A stretch of 64,000 nt of DNA from Straminergon stramineum (GCA_963920665.1 OY987266.1:22866248-22930247), one strand, 5' to 3'. Shown: positions 37,350 through 49,290, counted from the stretch's first letter. Numbers and translations: made by a program. The notes: generated from the letters alone by a model not told the origin.

Positions 37350-37900
37350 AATTGTGAGAAAATGAGAAGCGCTCCACCTTAGTGAAGCTCATGCCTACAC
37401 CCTAAACCCTGAACATGTTCTCTGTGGAATAAGCACTATGGAAGACAACCAATACTCATAAAATTTCAGAGAAAAACATAGAAATTTGTACAGGGAAGAA
37501 CCCTAAGCCCTAAACCAAAGTCGCAGCAAAGAGAAGACGAAACTATTGAACAAACATGAGCAGCAAAACCGTAAGCACACGGTGAAAGAGAACCGTACCT
37601 GAAGCGAGCGTAAGCACAAAATGGAAAGACGACGGCGCACACAACGAACGAGAAGAGGAGGCGCAGTGCACACAGCGAACGGGATGATGAGGCACAGCAC
37701 ACACAACGAGAGAAGACGAGGCGAGCGCACACAGCAAGAGTACACGAGGCGCAGCGCACACAGCGAACCAAAACACGAGGCGCGACGAGGAGAGGAACGA
37801 GAAGACAAAGCGGAAAACAACTAAAACCCTAAACCTAAGTGAAGCGCACATGTGGTGAATCCCGACCCGCCAGCCGTGCAGACACATGGTGGGGCGTGAT
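37350..37900. repeat. GC-rich minisatellite-like tract between the divergent element genes
   Basis: Irregular repeats of gcgcacacagcgaac, gaggcgca and acgagaagac at 37,610-37,830. It is the GC-richest part of the element and sits between the minus- and plus-strand gene blocks, so it may be the promoter or first-exon region for the minus-strand genes. Overlapping open frames in all phases are low-complexity artefacts. Confidence 0.45.
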
Positions 37901-38108
37901 TGCTTGGCTGAGGCCAACGTGAACTCAATAAAAATGTTTATAACCTCTAAAAGTCCACATTCATCTCCAAAATTAATGATTTCAGAAAAACCTTTATAAA
38001 GTGATATTTGGAAGAGTATTTTGGAATTTCTATACAAATAAAAGTCGTAGACTGTGAGTTGTAGACTCCATCCATACGGTTAGATTCACCAATGCTATTA
38101 CCAATGCT

Positions 38109-38143
38109 ATGTATAACATTTATTACCAATAAATGTTATACAT
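38109..38143. repeat. Perfect 16-bp hairpin
   Basis: atgtataacatttatt + acc + the exact reverse complement. AT-rich; may be the end or remnant of a MITE. Confidence 0.75.
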
Positions 38144-38199
38144 TTTGAAAGTAAATTTCCTAAATTCCTTCTAAATGCAATTTCAAGAAAAATACGATC

Positions 38200-39320
38200 A
38201 CTTTCGGGGTAAATTTTGTTGGAATGGATTTGGAATGAGGTTATTTTCACATGGTGATTTATTGAAATTTGTGTGTTCTTAAGCTCTATGACAGTTTTGG
38301 CAATTTTAGTTTAGAACTACAATCAATGCTAATTTGGCTTGGTTAACCACTTAACATACTCTGACATTTATAATTTTAGAAAAAAATGTACTCTAGTAAA
38401 ACCAAATTCAACCCTTAGATAGGACAACAACTTCATAATGTATTTCTACAAAATTAGGATAACTTTCATCCAAGCAATAAGGAGGATGAAACTTGAGTTT
38501 TCATTTGTCTATTGTCCAGAAAATGGTCATTGGAACACTTATAGGTTAAACTTTTTAGTGCAACATCCTAGCTCCTCCTCTTTGTCTTAAGGAATTCTCA
38601 ATAATTTCAAAGATTTTTTGTCAATTCAAAAGCTAATATCTTGCAATTTTCATAATGGAAATTTCTGATGTTTTTTCCAAAAACTTCTAAAACTAATTGA
38701 CTACAAGATCCTACCATTATATGTGTTCAATAAGTGTTTCTTTCCCTAAAAGGGCACTTTTATAGAGTTTCGGGGGAAAGCATAGTTAAGGAACTTTAGA
38801 AGTTAAGAACCCACTGAGAACACTTACAATTCAGAAGTCACCATGAACCCTAGTCATGATTGATTATCATTTCCTAATCCACTTCATTTTTTTAATGCTA
38901 TAATAGAGTAAGACTTAAAGATACTTGTAAAGAATTAGTAAATTGTAAACATCAAATTAGTCAAGCATGCGCATCATTACCCATTTAACCCCTAAATGCT
39001 CCAATGTCCATTTTATGGATGATGAATACATGGAAATTCAAGTTTCATCATCCATATTGCTTGGATGAAAGTTACCCTAAACTGTGGCTATATTTTATTA
39101 AGTTGTTGTCCTATCTAAGGGTTCGATTTGTTATTTCTAGAGTACATATATTTTTCTAAAATTACAAACGTGCAAGGATGTCAAGTGGTTGACCAAGCCA
39201 AAATTGCATTGACTCTAGTTCAAAATCGGATTTGCCAAAATGAAGTCATAGATTTGGTAAACACAAAAATTTCAAAAGATTACCATGTGAATAGTACCTC
39301 ATTTCAAATCCACTCCAAGA
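38200..39320. mobile_element. Head-to-head pair of TTAA-type elements (inverted repeat)
   Basis: 38,200-38,549 and 38,985-39,320 are inverted copies: cccttagataggacaacaac on one side, ttgttgtcctatctaaggg on the other. One copy ends in aggttaa at 38,549 and the other begins ttaacccctaaatgctcc at 38,985. About 435 bp separate them. Confidence 0.65.
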
Positions 39321-40970
39321 TTTAATTAAAATTAAATTCTTAACATTTTTATATTATGAATCATTCTCTATTTTTTTCCTATATGTTGTAATGCCAAATG
39401 ATTTGAAATTTTTCAAGCATGTAGTAAACTTGCCTTGAAGAATGAATCCAAAGAAGCACCACCATTTTCGACATTTTTTCGTACAAATGCGAGCTTCTAA
39501 AGTGTAGTTGTTTGATCATTCATAGGGCCAAAAAAAAGATTTCTATGAATTTTAAAGCTTATATCTTGCAATCCATGTGGTGAAACTTTCTAAAATGTTT
39601 TCCAAATATTTTCAAACTAGCTTACTTCAAGATCCTACAGTTACCTATGTCCTAAAACGATCATTTTTTTCTAAGAATTGCACTTATGCTAATGGTGATT
39701 TATTATTAATTGTTGGCATTGTAAACTATACAAGCGGGATAGAAGTTTGAATTTGCAAGTACTTTTGCCATTCACTACAAACTAAATTGAGGAAGGTCAT
39801 CAAATTGGTAAGAATACATACTAGAAAGAATACACAAAGGAGCAATAATTATTTATAAAAGCTTGTATAAATTCATAAAACACTTTACTTCTACTATAAT
39901 TTCTAAGAATTGGAGTAAACATTTTTTTTAAAATGTAGGGGGCGTTGGTAATAAAACGGCTTGTAAAACAACTTTTGTAAAAATTACATCAAATGAAAAT
40001 GGCAAGAAAGGTAGGTGAAGACCAAAGTCAACTAAACAAATGAACAAATGTTTTAAAATGTTGGGTCCTATATGTCTTAGACAATATTCACCATATATAT
40101 GAAGAATTTCAACACTATTATGTGATCTTCAAAAACTCATCTGAGAAGAACCCTCCAATTATAACTGTAACATTCATTAATAGTATTCTATTTATAATAA
40201 AAAAAATCTTCAATGTTTACCAAAAAGATTAAAAAGTAAGGTATCTTGCTCCAAGATACATGTATTTTCTAAACTATTATAATTAGGGTTTTAATGTTAT
40301 TATTGCCTTCATTATAATTACATTTATGGATTCCCTCAAAATACTACTATAAGAACTTTCTACATGAAAACTAGATAATCCCCTTAACATTGGACTATAA
40401 TGGATTATAGGTAATTACTATCAGAACCATATAATATGAGAGGTTCCTACCAATTTTTCATCGGTAATGCATTGAAAAAAAAGGAAAAACACTAGTTTAG
40501 TATAGTCATGAACATTGAATACAAAAAATGCTATAAAATAACCAGGACTTCTATTTCTTTAATTTGCCATTGATTCATTTTAGGGTAAGTTCTATATTCT
40601 TTTCCTCATAAATTGTGTTCATAAAACAACATGAACTAGGTCACTTTAGAACTAAATGGCCACACAAATTCAACCCCAAAAAATTCCCAACATTTCTAAT
40701 TCAATATATCCTTCAAATCTTAATTATTGACAACTAGTTCGTTCATTTTATTACCAAACTTTTGGCAAGAATAATAGGATAACTAAACATAAAATGCCCC
40801 AAGACAAAACTCATTTACAACTTTTAAATATTTTGGGCATACAAAATACATATAAGCTTTTAAACAATTGAGAATCAAATTGTATACTAACATTGTCAAT
40901 CATATAAGAAACAAAATAGTTTTATGGTAACAAATCCTTGTTCGGTTTCATCATCTAATTTTCTCCAAAG
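39321..40970. other. AT-rich sequence, no gene recognised
   Basis: Part of 39,530-39,660 resembles 38,610-38,760, and a 22-nt stretch around 39,674 (gcacttatgctaatggt) repeats one beside the last left-array palindromes at about 36,673. Otherwise nothing supportable. Confidence 0.45.
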
Positions 40971-40974
40971 AAAA

Positions 40975-41024
40975 GCCCTAAACCCTAAACGCTAAACCCT
41001 AAACCCTAAACATACCCTAAACCC
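40975..41024. repeat. Interstitial telomere-type repeat (CCCTAAA)n
   Basis: About six CCCTAAA units with small interruptions. This heptamer is the standard land-plant telomere repeat. Confidence 0.8.
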
Positions 41025-41197
41025 AAAGCATGAACGCATCTATCTAATCATGAAAATGTGAGGTCGCGTTTTAGACATTTACATCATTTCTGTAAATGCT
41101 AAGAATATAAATTCATCTGCATGTGACTTATAATTAAAATATTCATTAAACTCTCACCTACCATACTCAACAATTGCCCTTGTTTTAGGTGATTTTT

Positions 41198-41529
41198 TCA
41201 TTTATCCCATAAACGATTCAACAACCATTTATTTGTCAACAATTGGCAAAGAATCCTTCTCTGTAGGACACAAGGGCAAGTAATCATCCCCGAAATTTGT
41301 GTATAAAGGAGAGATCTTTCACTATAGTTTGACCTGCAGCTAGTATTTTTGCTTTGTTTAGAGTAGGTGATCTTAGACGGTTCCAAATAGGAGGATTCCC
41401 ACAATCACTAGCCCATGCTTTAAGGACAAAAGTGCTAAAAAAAAGGAAAGCCCCATCATGTCCTTGTTCCCAAAGATAGCAGATAGGAAAAAATAGACAA
41501 AGGTTTTCCTCGTAATTTTCGTTCCACAT
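41198..41529 (-). pseudogene. LINE ORF2 fragment, possible
   Basis: Minus-strand frame with FFSTFVLKAWASDCGNPP, SPTLNKAKILAAGQTIV and KDLSFIHKFRG, then a frame change and a downstream continuation. The pattern resembles the region after the RT domain in plant LINEs. No flanking duplication was found. Tentative. Confidence 0.3.
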
Positions 41530-41596
41530 TACTCTGTCAGATGGGAGAAGAATCTTTGGGAAAAAATAGACTGCAGACTGCCCCCCCCTAAAACCA

Positions 41597-41894
41597 ATGT
41601 GTAAAGTGCTCCCAAGTGGAAGTGGAATCTTCCCTAGAAGGATGGAAATTCAAAGTCCTTCATTCCCGTTGGCACCTCTTTTCCCCTGCCAGGAAGACCC
41701 GTGGACGTCTAGACATGCTTTAGAGATTATACTCTCATTATCTATTGTCTTCCTGCTGCCTTCCTTCTCTCTCTCTTGTGCTTGGTTTCACGGTTGTGTC
41801 ACGTTGTCGTTGAAGATCTTCGCATCAATCGTGACGAAGGCGTCTTGTGCTTCTAGCTTTTGGTAGTATTCTTCGCATTCCTTATGAATTAGTT
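41597..41894 (+). other. Non-repetitive segment, possible leader of the transposase relic
   Basis: More GC than its surroundings with pyrimidine-rich runs (cctgctgccttccttctctc). Open frame 41,597-41,866 is not recognisable. Could be the 5' leader of the plus-strand gene at 43,575; no direct evidence. Confidence 0.25.
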
Positions 41895-42086
41895 ACAATT
41901 TGTGCCTTTTTGGTTTGCAGTTGCACTTCATATGAAGTAGTTCAAATTTCTGTCATTCTGGTTTGCTATTGCAGATCATGTAAAATAGCTCAAATTTCTG
42001 TCATTCTGGTTTGCTGTTGCAGATCATGTAAAATAGCTCAAATTTCTGTGATTGTTGTTTGCAGCTATACTTCATGCAATATTGTT
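41895..42086 (+). repeat. 48-bp tandem repeat, four copies
   Basis: Copies start at 41,895, 41,943, 41,991 and 42,039 and share caaatttctgtcattctggt. The unit is a multiple of three, so the frame 41,847-42,149 reads a 16-residue repeat (QISVILVC, CRSCKIA), but nothing else supports coding. Each unit contains tttgc(a/t) followed by a pyrimidine-rich run. Confidence 0.8.
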
Positions 42087-42414
42087 GCTTGTTTTTCATT
42101 CCTCATTGGAGCTGCACTGTTGAGAGTGCACCCATGCTTGGATATATGACATTGGGCTCCGTATTTGAAATAAGGTCCACGCATTTTTGTAAAGCGTCCT
42201 TCATTATACGCTTATGTGTATTTCCATGTCTTTTGATGGAGTTGTCTTGTTGAAGGCAATTGCATTCCTGAATTTGTGGAAGAAGTGATGCGTGTGAAAA
42301 GGGCTCCTAATTTGTCGCCGCAAAACCCGGACCCCTTCAATTAGATGGGAAATCAATAGAATTCCTTTAGATCCAGTCAATTCATGATATTCATGGGTTA
42401 TATAAGGCGTGCAA

Positions 42415-43482
42415 TTCAAGTTAGTACGACCTCAATCATTGTTCGGATGAATTTGTAGACATTTATGTTGACTGCAAGCGTACTCAACATAAATTGATAA
42501 ATAATGGAATATGAATTTTCAGGTAGCAATTCAGATCGTACCGACCTAAATCTACATTTACAATAAATCCTGAGCATATATATCAATTTAGTAAATAACT
42601 AAATGGAAATGTAGGTTCGTAAATATTTGAAATGCAATTGCAATTTCAGGTCGGACCGACCTAAATCAACCCGTCATGAATTTACTATATTAAAGAGAAA
42701 CTAACTATTGACCTTTATCAACTTAATGTTGAATTGAAAAGCTTTGACTGCATTTCAGGTCGTATTGATCTAAATTTAGATGTCGTAAATCTATTGACAA
42801 ATTCATAATGCATATCTTATTGAACTAAATATATAAAAGTTTGAAGCTGAAGTCTTCGATTGCAATTCAAGTCGTATCGACCTGAATTGAAATATTATAA
42901 ATCTGTAAGATATATCACAATATCCATTAAGCATACCTACATCGAGAGTTTCTTGATTCTGAAGTATTGGACTGTAAGTCAAGTCATATCAACTTGAATC
43001 ATTATGTACAAAAACTATAGAAGTGAACATACTGCACATCTGATGGACTCAAATGAGGAATGTTTGACTAGAACTAATGTCCAACTAAAGTTAATCGATA
43101 TGGACTCAATCTGTGACCTGAAACGTTAATTCAGGTCGTATTGACCTGAATAGACAGATTCTAAAGCTGTGATTGTAGAACGCCCTTGAAGTCTCATTTA
43201 TTAGAAGTCAAAATATCTTGGTTCTTTAATCATTGTTTATAATTCAAGTCTTGTCGATCTAAATGTTCACTGATTTCCATCTTTCGATTTTCTTTGCAAT
43301 TCGGATTGGGCCAATGAGAATCGACATCTTCCGTAGTGTTTTGGTTTTAATGTCAATTCAAATTGTATCGATGCAAGTCAAGAGTTTAGTTTTGATATAT
43401 TCAATTTTGTTTCTGATAATCTGAATTGATATTTTCAAGATAATGTATCCAATGCGTGCAATTCAGGTCTTGCTGATTTGAA
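42415..43482. repeat. Right palindrome array, about 112-bp period
   Basis: Palindrome cores start at 42,415, 42,530, 42,645, 42,754, 42,866, 42,978, 43,130, 43,243, 43,300, 43,357 and 43,462. Spacings are 115, 115, 109, 112, 112, 152, 113, 57, 57 and 105 bp. The two 57-bp steps add up to one period. Best copies are at 42,866 (ttcaagtcg tat cgacctgaa) and 43,130; copies at 43,300 and 43,357 are weak. Spacer similarity is low, so the palindromes stand out as the conserved part. The array ends about 90 bp before the transposase-type coding region. Confidence 0.85.
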
Positions 43483-43574
43483 TAGGAAGTTTTAAGTATA
43501 ATTGGATGGCAGTTGATGCTTAGTTCTTGTCTACAAGTGAACTCAATGTTGTATTATCTTGATCTATAGGAATT

Positions 43575-46418
43575 ATGGGCTCCCATGTCATTCCTCTTAA
43601 TGCAATGGACTCATCAGATGACGAGTTCCAAGCTCTTGAGGGGATGAATGTGGGCATTCCAGAGTGCGAAGGACTTCCACGTCGCCAATGGAATACAAAG
43701 TGCGTCACTCTCTATAACAATGAAGGCATACTTGTTGGAGAAGGTACTTGCCATAGTGTGAACTCGGATTTGGTTCTTGGTGCCAATGGTCCTCTAGGAG
43801 ATACTCATGTTGCAGTGCACATTTCAAAGATACATTCCGAAGTTGACATTCCTTTGGAGCAGGTGTACTCTTTGATAGCGTGGCCTACTCAGCTTGTTCA
43901 TTGCCACGGGGCAAGCGTGCACGACCATGAGGCTAGGGATAATTTCAATCGAATCCAAGCGAGTTTGTTAAATCCGCCCTCCTTGTCATCTGCACGTCCA
44001 TATACGAGCGTCATCCGAAATCCACCTCGAGAGACTTCTCTGAAATCGAAGGACCTCCTTACACAAGAGTCTATCAATGTAGTGTCCAACAAAGTTTGTT
44101 GCAGCCAAAATTGTGTTGAGCCATTTCCAAGGGAGAAGATTCGAGCCTTTCGTGAATGCATGTACCACAATTCAACGTTCAAACATAGAGCCTTCATGAA
44201 GACGGAGGTGCACAGACAAGTTCATTGGAACTCCCGAGGGAGAAGGATGGTCACGGTTGAGGGGGTTAATGTGTGTATGAAAGCATGGATGCATATTTCC
44301 GAGGTCCTAGAGGCCACATTCTATCGCTACCAGACATATTCAAATAATGGTCGGAAAGCAATGGCACATGGTAATTCAGGGTTGGTGAAGCCAAGGAAAC
44401 ACACTCAACAAGCTACCGCAACGTTGAAGTGCATTCTAGACAAGGAGACAGATCACATGCCACATCGTACTCGAACTCTCAAGTCTGGGGATAAGGTCAT
44501 GTCCATGATTCTTCCGCCTACCTTTCAGTGGAAGGATCAAATTGAAAAAATCAATGAAGCCAATGCCGCCTTCAGATTGAAGGAGGTCTCAACTTCAAAC
44601 TTGAGCAAGATTAGATCATCCAAGTTCCCAAAGTACGATGTGAAAAAGCCAGGAGATAATTTTGCTCAGTGCTCTATTTGTGACAAATTGCAGGAACTAA
44701 GGAAGGGAGCATTTCCTGGGTCTCACAGTGCTTTGAAGTGGTCGCGAAAGTTGGACAAGCATCTTGCCATTGCTTGTGCTCACAGGGAGTTGTACTATGC
44801 AAATCATTACCGATCGCATAATTCCCCACATGAGTGCCTTACGATTATGCATGACAAGATGGATCATGCTAAAACCGCTTCTCCAGTCTTCTCCCACAAG
44901 AGTAAAGAACTTGATGGCCTAGTGAAGTTGCCTGTGTCCGTGACTGGCACGATTGCGCATGGTCATGCTGATGTGCGCTATGCGCATTACGGTTTGGATC
45001 TATTTCCCCACGATTCAAACTACACCATTGGCTCCATGGCCAAACTATTGCAAGATTTGGAAGAGCCACCAAAGTCTTCTTCTCGGCAATTGTTTGTGAG
45101 GTCGGGGTCGACAAATTTGTTTGGTGCAGTGCTTAAGGGAGATGAGATGTGTGAAGCATCCCTTCCTCCTCCACCAATTACCTTAGTTCCAGCGACGCCG
45201 TTGCCACCCATTCTAAATGTGTAGATGGACAATGCCACCGGGGACAACAAGAACAGATATGTTTTCTGTTTTTGGTCTCTACTTGTTGCAAACAAGATCT
45301 TCTGTGAAGTGTATGTGAACTTCATGATTGTGGGTCATACACATGATGACATTGATGCACTATTTGGAAGATGGAGCATGTTGTTGAAGAAGGAAAACTT
45401 CCCTATAGTTCTTGCACTCATGAAGTCATTCATGGATGTGGAATCCATTCCTACTATCCCTCATCTTATAGAAGAGGTGCCTAATTTCAAGGGATTCATT
45501 GCAGGTTCATTTGTGGACAGAGATGAGATACTCATTGAACATATGAAGCCACAACAAGTGAAGTTCTACTTAGATTCAATGGGGTGTCCAGTCATGAAGT
45601 ACAAACTGTTGTGCACCGATGAGAACTGGTTAGGGCATGATGGCAGAGGCATCAAATTGTGGAAAGAAGATGCAGAAGGGCGAAGTTCGTGGCCTCGTGG
45701 AGTGCCATTGCTAGTTCCACAACGTCCTATGAGAGGCGTGGAAGACATTTTGAAAGGGATATCTGGATTTGTCAAATACTGGAAGAAGTTGTGCAATGCA
45801 AATGTCATTGGGGAATACCGAAGGCGCTATGAGCATTTGGTCCACTATTGGCGGGGTGTGAAGGTAACATTATTGGAACCAATAGCTACTTCTAGTGTTC
45901 TAAGGGATGGTTTTTGGCCGGCAACTCGTGTTCAAGCGGCTCGAGAGGATGAAGTAGGAAAAGATGGTGAGGATCATGAAGAGTTTGGAGAGGATGACAC
46001 CTACGTTGGGCCTCTGCGGGGTTGCCCACAACCATCCTTTAGGGTGGGTCGAGATCTCTTTGAAGGCTACTTTGTCGCAATTCGACCCGCTGATGGTGAC
46101 ACTCAACCAGTTTGGATTGCAAGGGCGTTGTCTGATCCGAATTGTAATCCTAAGAAACCAAATTGTGTTCTCATTCAATACTTTCGCCCAACATCGAGGA
46201 GTCAAGATGTTTAGGACTTCTATACTAGATGGGATAGTGAAAGAGGTTTACGTTGGAAGGTTGATATAGCCGATCCACCCATTTGGGAAGAAACAAATGC
46301 TCTCATGACAGCGTGGAAGTCTCAAATTCGAAAGGACACACGCCAATGTTTGCTTAAGATCCCGGCTGCTCAAATTGAAATCATCAACCAGAGTTTGGCT
46401 TCATATACTTTGTCTTAA
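43575..46418 (+). pseudogene. RNase H-like transposase-type protein (HTHDDID family), two in-frame stops
   Basis: One frame runs from ATG at 43,575 to TAA at 46,416 (about 947 codons), broken only by TAG at 45,222 and 46,212. Both TAGs sit where Gln (CAG) is plausible. The N-terminal third is of unknown fold and acidic at the start (SSDDEFQALEG). A finger-like segment FAQCSICDKLQELRKG, then KHLAIACAHRELYY and ECLTIMHDKMDHAK, follow; the last may hold the first catalytic Asp. After the stop come MDNATGDNKNRYVF and VNFMIVGHTHDDIDALFGRW, a pattern I recall from plant and protist proteins labelled DUF7869 and thought to be transposase-like with an RNase H fold. A plausible acceptor (ctatag|g) lies six nt before the ATG, so the palindrome array may be in a leader intron. 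Likely mobilised the proposed element. Confidence 0.65.
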
Positions 46419-46981
46419 GTGTAGCGTTCGATGAGTTGGATCAAGTCCAATATGTTGTTAGCTACATATGGTAGAGTATTATTTGTTTTCTTATATGTCT
46501 ACAATATGCTTTCACATTACTGTGAAGGATATCATTTTGATTTCTTATAAATGAGGGGTAGGAGATTTAGATTCATGAATGTTTAACTATAGCTTACTAC
46601 GAGTAGTATTCAAAGCTTTGGTTTCTTTGTGGGGAGTAATATGTTTGGATGTTACACTTGCAACATTCAAATTGCAAGTGCAATATGTATACCGTATTAA
46701 TATATTTCATATGGCATTTTATATATACTTGTTTGCAAAAGACGTGCAATTGTTGACCATATACAATACGATCTTCTTTTCAAAACATTATATTCATTTC
46801 ATGACTCTCATTTTAATAGAAATTGCTACTTTAATTTAATTAATTAAGTAATCATCAAGCTAAATTACAACTCACTCAATTCACTAATTGTACCTTTGAA
46901 GGCCAAATACTAATATGAGAGGGCGACACTCTCCCATTTTAATGAATATGATGTTAATTGAGGGAGGTGCATTATTCCAAG
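46419..46981. other. AT-rich spacer between two plus-strand relics
   Basis: No gene recognised; short open frame 46,579-46,839 looks like chance. The right end of the proposed element could lie here. Confidence 0.35.
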
Positions 46982-48826
46982 GAAGATCATGATGACCTCA
47001 AGGCAAAGTATGAGATATTATAGAGGCAACATAAAATGGTATTCGATTGTATCTATTAAAGGACCTTGAACAATGATAATAAGAGGTTCAAGAAAGAAAA
47101 CGGGACTTTGAAGCTCACGAATGAAGATCTAAAGGCCTTGCATGAGAAATTGGAATTGGAGTTGAAGACATCTGAGGAGATGTTAGAACGGCATCACGAA
47201 ACATTGTTAATATTGGAGAACGAGAAGGCAGCTGAACAATGGAATGGCAAAGCAAGCCTACTGTAGGCAAGTCAACCAACTCAAGAGAGTGATGAACTCT
47301 CTCTTCTTCTTTACAAGGGCAAAGCCGTGGATGCAATAGTTGAACTCCCATGGCCTATTGAGAGCCCTAAACTTTCAGGTTTTCCCTCTGTCCAAGATGC
47401 TTCTACAAAAACAAAAGACCATGAAGTTGAAGACTTAAAGCATCAATTGAATTTGGCAATTCGAGCAAAGAATGAGGTTGAGACCACAATGAAACAAATG
47501 GAACAAGTAGGGTTACTAAGCGAAATCCTTCCAATGGAAAAGGCAAACTTACGTTGGGTGGTGTGGGTGAGGCAACTACAAGAACAATCCTTTGTATCAT
47601 TTGGACTCATGAAAGGGCTCTTGAGGTATGTACTCAAATTGGACGCAACATACAAGAACATGAAGAGCTTTCATTTACAATTTGCGAAGAAATGGGAGGA
47701 CAAAAGAAAGGACCCTGATTTGAAACTTACGGTTTGGGGGAACATGGATAGAATGTATGAGTGCTTAAACCACGGTAAGACCTATGATATGAATGATATA
47801 GAGAACATCAATTAGGCCTTGGAACCAGAAGAAGGATGGGTCCTTTATAGTACGTTGTCACCTCACTTCCATCAACACAACAAATAGCTTGTGTTGGGTA
47901 GTTTTCCGAATACTCCCATCTTGGAAGGTCATTGTTCTCTTTGCCAAGGTCATTTTAGGTCTGAAGGAGCTATGGCATTGGGTTAGTGTCTACACACTTT
48001 CCATGTCTTTTGCATTCAAAGATCGATGGAATTTCAACGCTGTTGTCTAGAGTGTTGCATTCTTCTAAATCCAAGGTTATATGAAATGCTAGGGATTTTG
48101 CATTGTATGCCATGGGGACACAAATACAATTGGTGGCCCCTGCTACTTGACCAAGGACCATACAAATTCCAAAACTACCTACATTGGGGAAAACCAATGA
48201 AGTAGGATGCTGAAGAACAATTTCATGAGATATTCGATGGCTCTACCTCCCCTAAGGATAAGTTCTTTTGGATGACATGAGATGTGGAGGTGGAGGTGCA
48301 TGCCTTTCGGATCCCTAATAGTGAGTCTCGAGAATTATTCTATCGTAGCATGGGAGGGCATTAGAACTCAGAACACCATAAATTCTTCCAAATTTCCGAA
48401 AAAGAATGGATGAAGTAGGGTCCAAATGACCTCTTAGTGGAGGTGGAGCGAAATCTTGAGGTCATTAAGCAATTGGAGGTCATATTTAGAGGAGGGAAAT
48501 GACCCCTTTTGGCTCCATGTGAAATGTGAGGATGTAATGATAACAAACTAATGGATGATGTAGATTGTGCTGTGATGGCTTTGAAAGCCCACAAAGTAGA
48601 GATAACTCCAAAGAAGAAGAGTAAACGGAAGATTGAAGAGGAGGATGACTACTCTCCGGAAACAATACAATAATTTGAGAGGGTTGACATGGAGGTAGAA
48701 GCTAGCCTTGGAGGGATAAGTGGTAGATGTGGTCCTCACTTGCATCCTTGTCGAACAAGTAGAAGACTCATGGAGAAGGAGGGAACATCTCATGATGCAG
48801 AGGAAAATAATGATGGCCAAAACTAA
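46982..48826 (+). pseudogene. Coiled-coil and RING/zinc-finger-like gene, heavily decayed
   Basis: Read in one frame to about 48,200 and then in a second frame to a TAA at 48,824. At least eight TAG/TAA/TGA stops interrupt it (for example at 47,021, 47,057, 47,264, 47,813, 47,885). The 5' half is helical and charged (ENGTLKLTNEDLKALHEKLE; EDLKHQLNLAIRAKNEVETT), typical of a coiled coil. Around 47,930-48,080 the frame reads GHCSLCQGHF, then CLHTFHVFCIQ and CCLECC, spaced like a RING or related zinc finger. The 3' end has a basic KKKSKRK stretch after acidic segments, suggesting a nuclear protein. Family unknown. It may be a passenger of the adjacent element or a separate transposon gene. Confidence 0.5.
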
Positions 48827-49290
48827 GAAGGAAATGTTGAATTTTATAGCATAGACTTATATAGTTATATTTGTGGCATTGAAAATATAATTTTGCATTG
48901 TGTGGTTTAGAAGTTTTCATGACTAGGACATCATCCACTGTATACGTGGAGACATACTTGTAATGCATATACATGTATGCAAGAAAAATACGTTTTCATT
49001 TCGTTTCGTTTTATATATATGTTTGCTTCATTATTATAATTTCACTTGACTATATTGAATTCAAGGATACATGCTCTATCCAATTTCTAGTTTATTGTTC
49101 ATTCAAAATTCAAATGAGTATTTTATTGTACCACTTTGTACTTGTTTTGTAATCCTTTGATAAATGTTAATCCAATAATCCTTACACCTTGGCCACCCTA
49201 AACTACAAAACTGATTTTGAAGAAGACAACCAGTCTGCGCCGTCTGCCCTGTCCACCCATCCGCTCGTTTGCCTATGAGCACCAAATTAC
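48827..49290. other. AT-rich spacer ending in a GC patch
   Basis: No gene. 49,200-49,270 has the GC-rich gtccacccatccgctcg type of sequence seen in the other patches. Confidence 0.4.

Noticed and set aside
37466..38037. Cys/Ser/Arg-rich proteins in several frames
   Set aside because: Low-complexity translation of the GC-rich minisatellite; open in many phases at once.
41847..42149. Cys-rich protein with a 16-residue repeat
   Set aside because: Explained by a 48-bp DNA tandem repeat; no start context, splice evidence or similarity.
36133..43482. CRISPR array
   Set aside because: Regular palindromes suggested it, but the spacers in the left array resemble each other, repeats vary, there are no cas genes and the DNA is plant nuclear.
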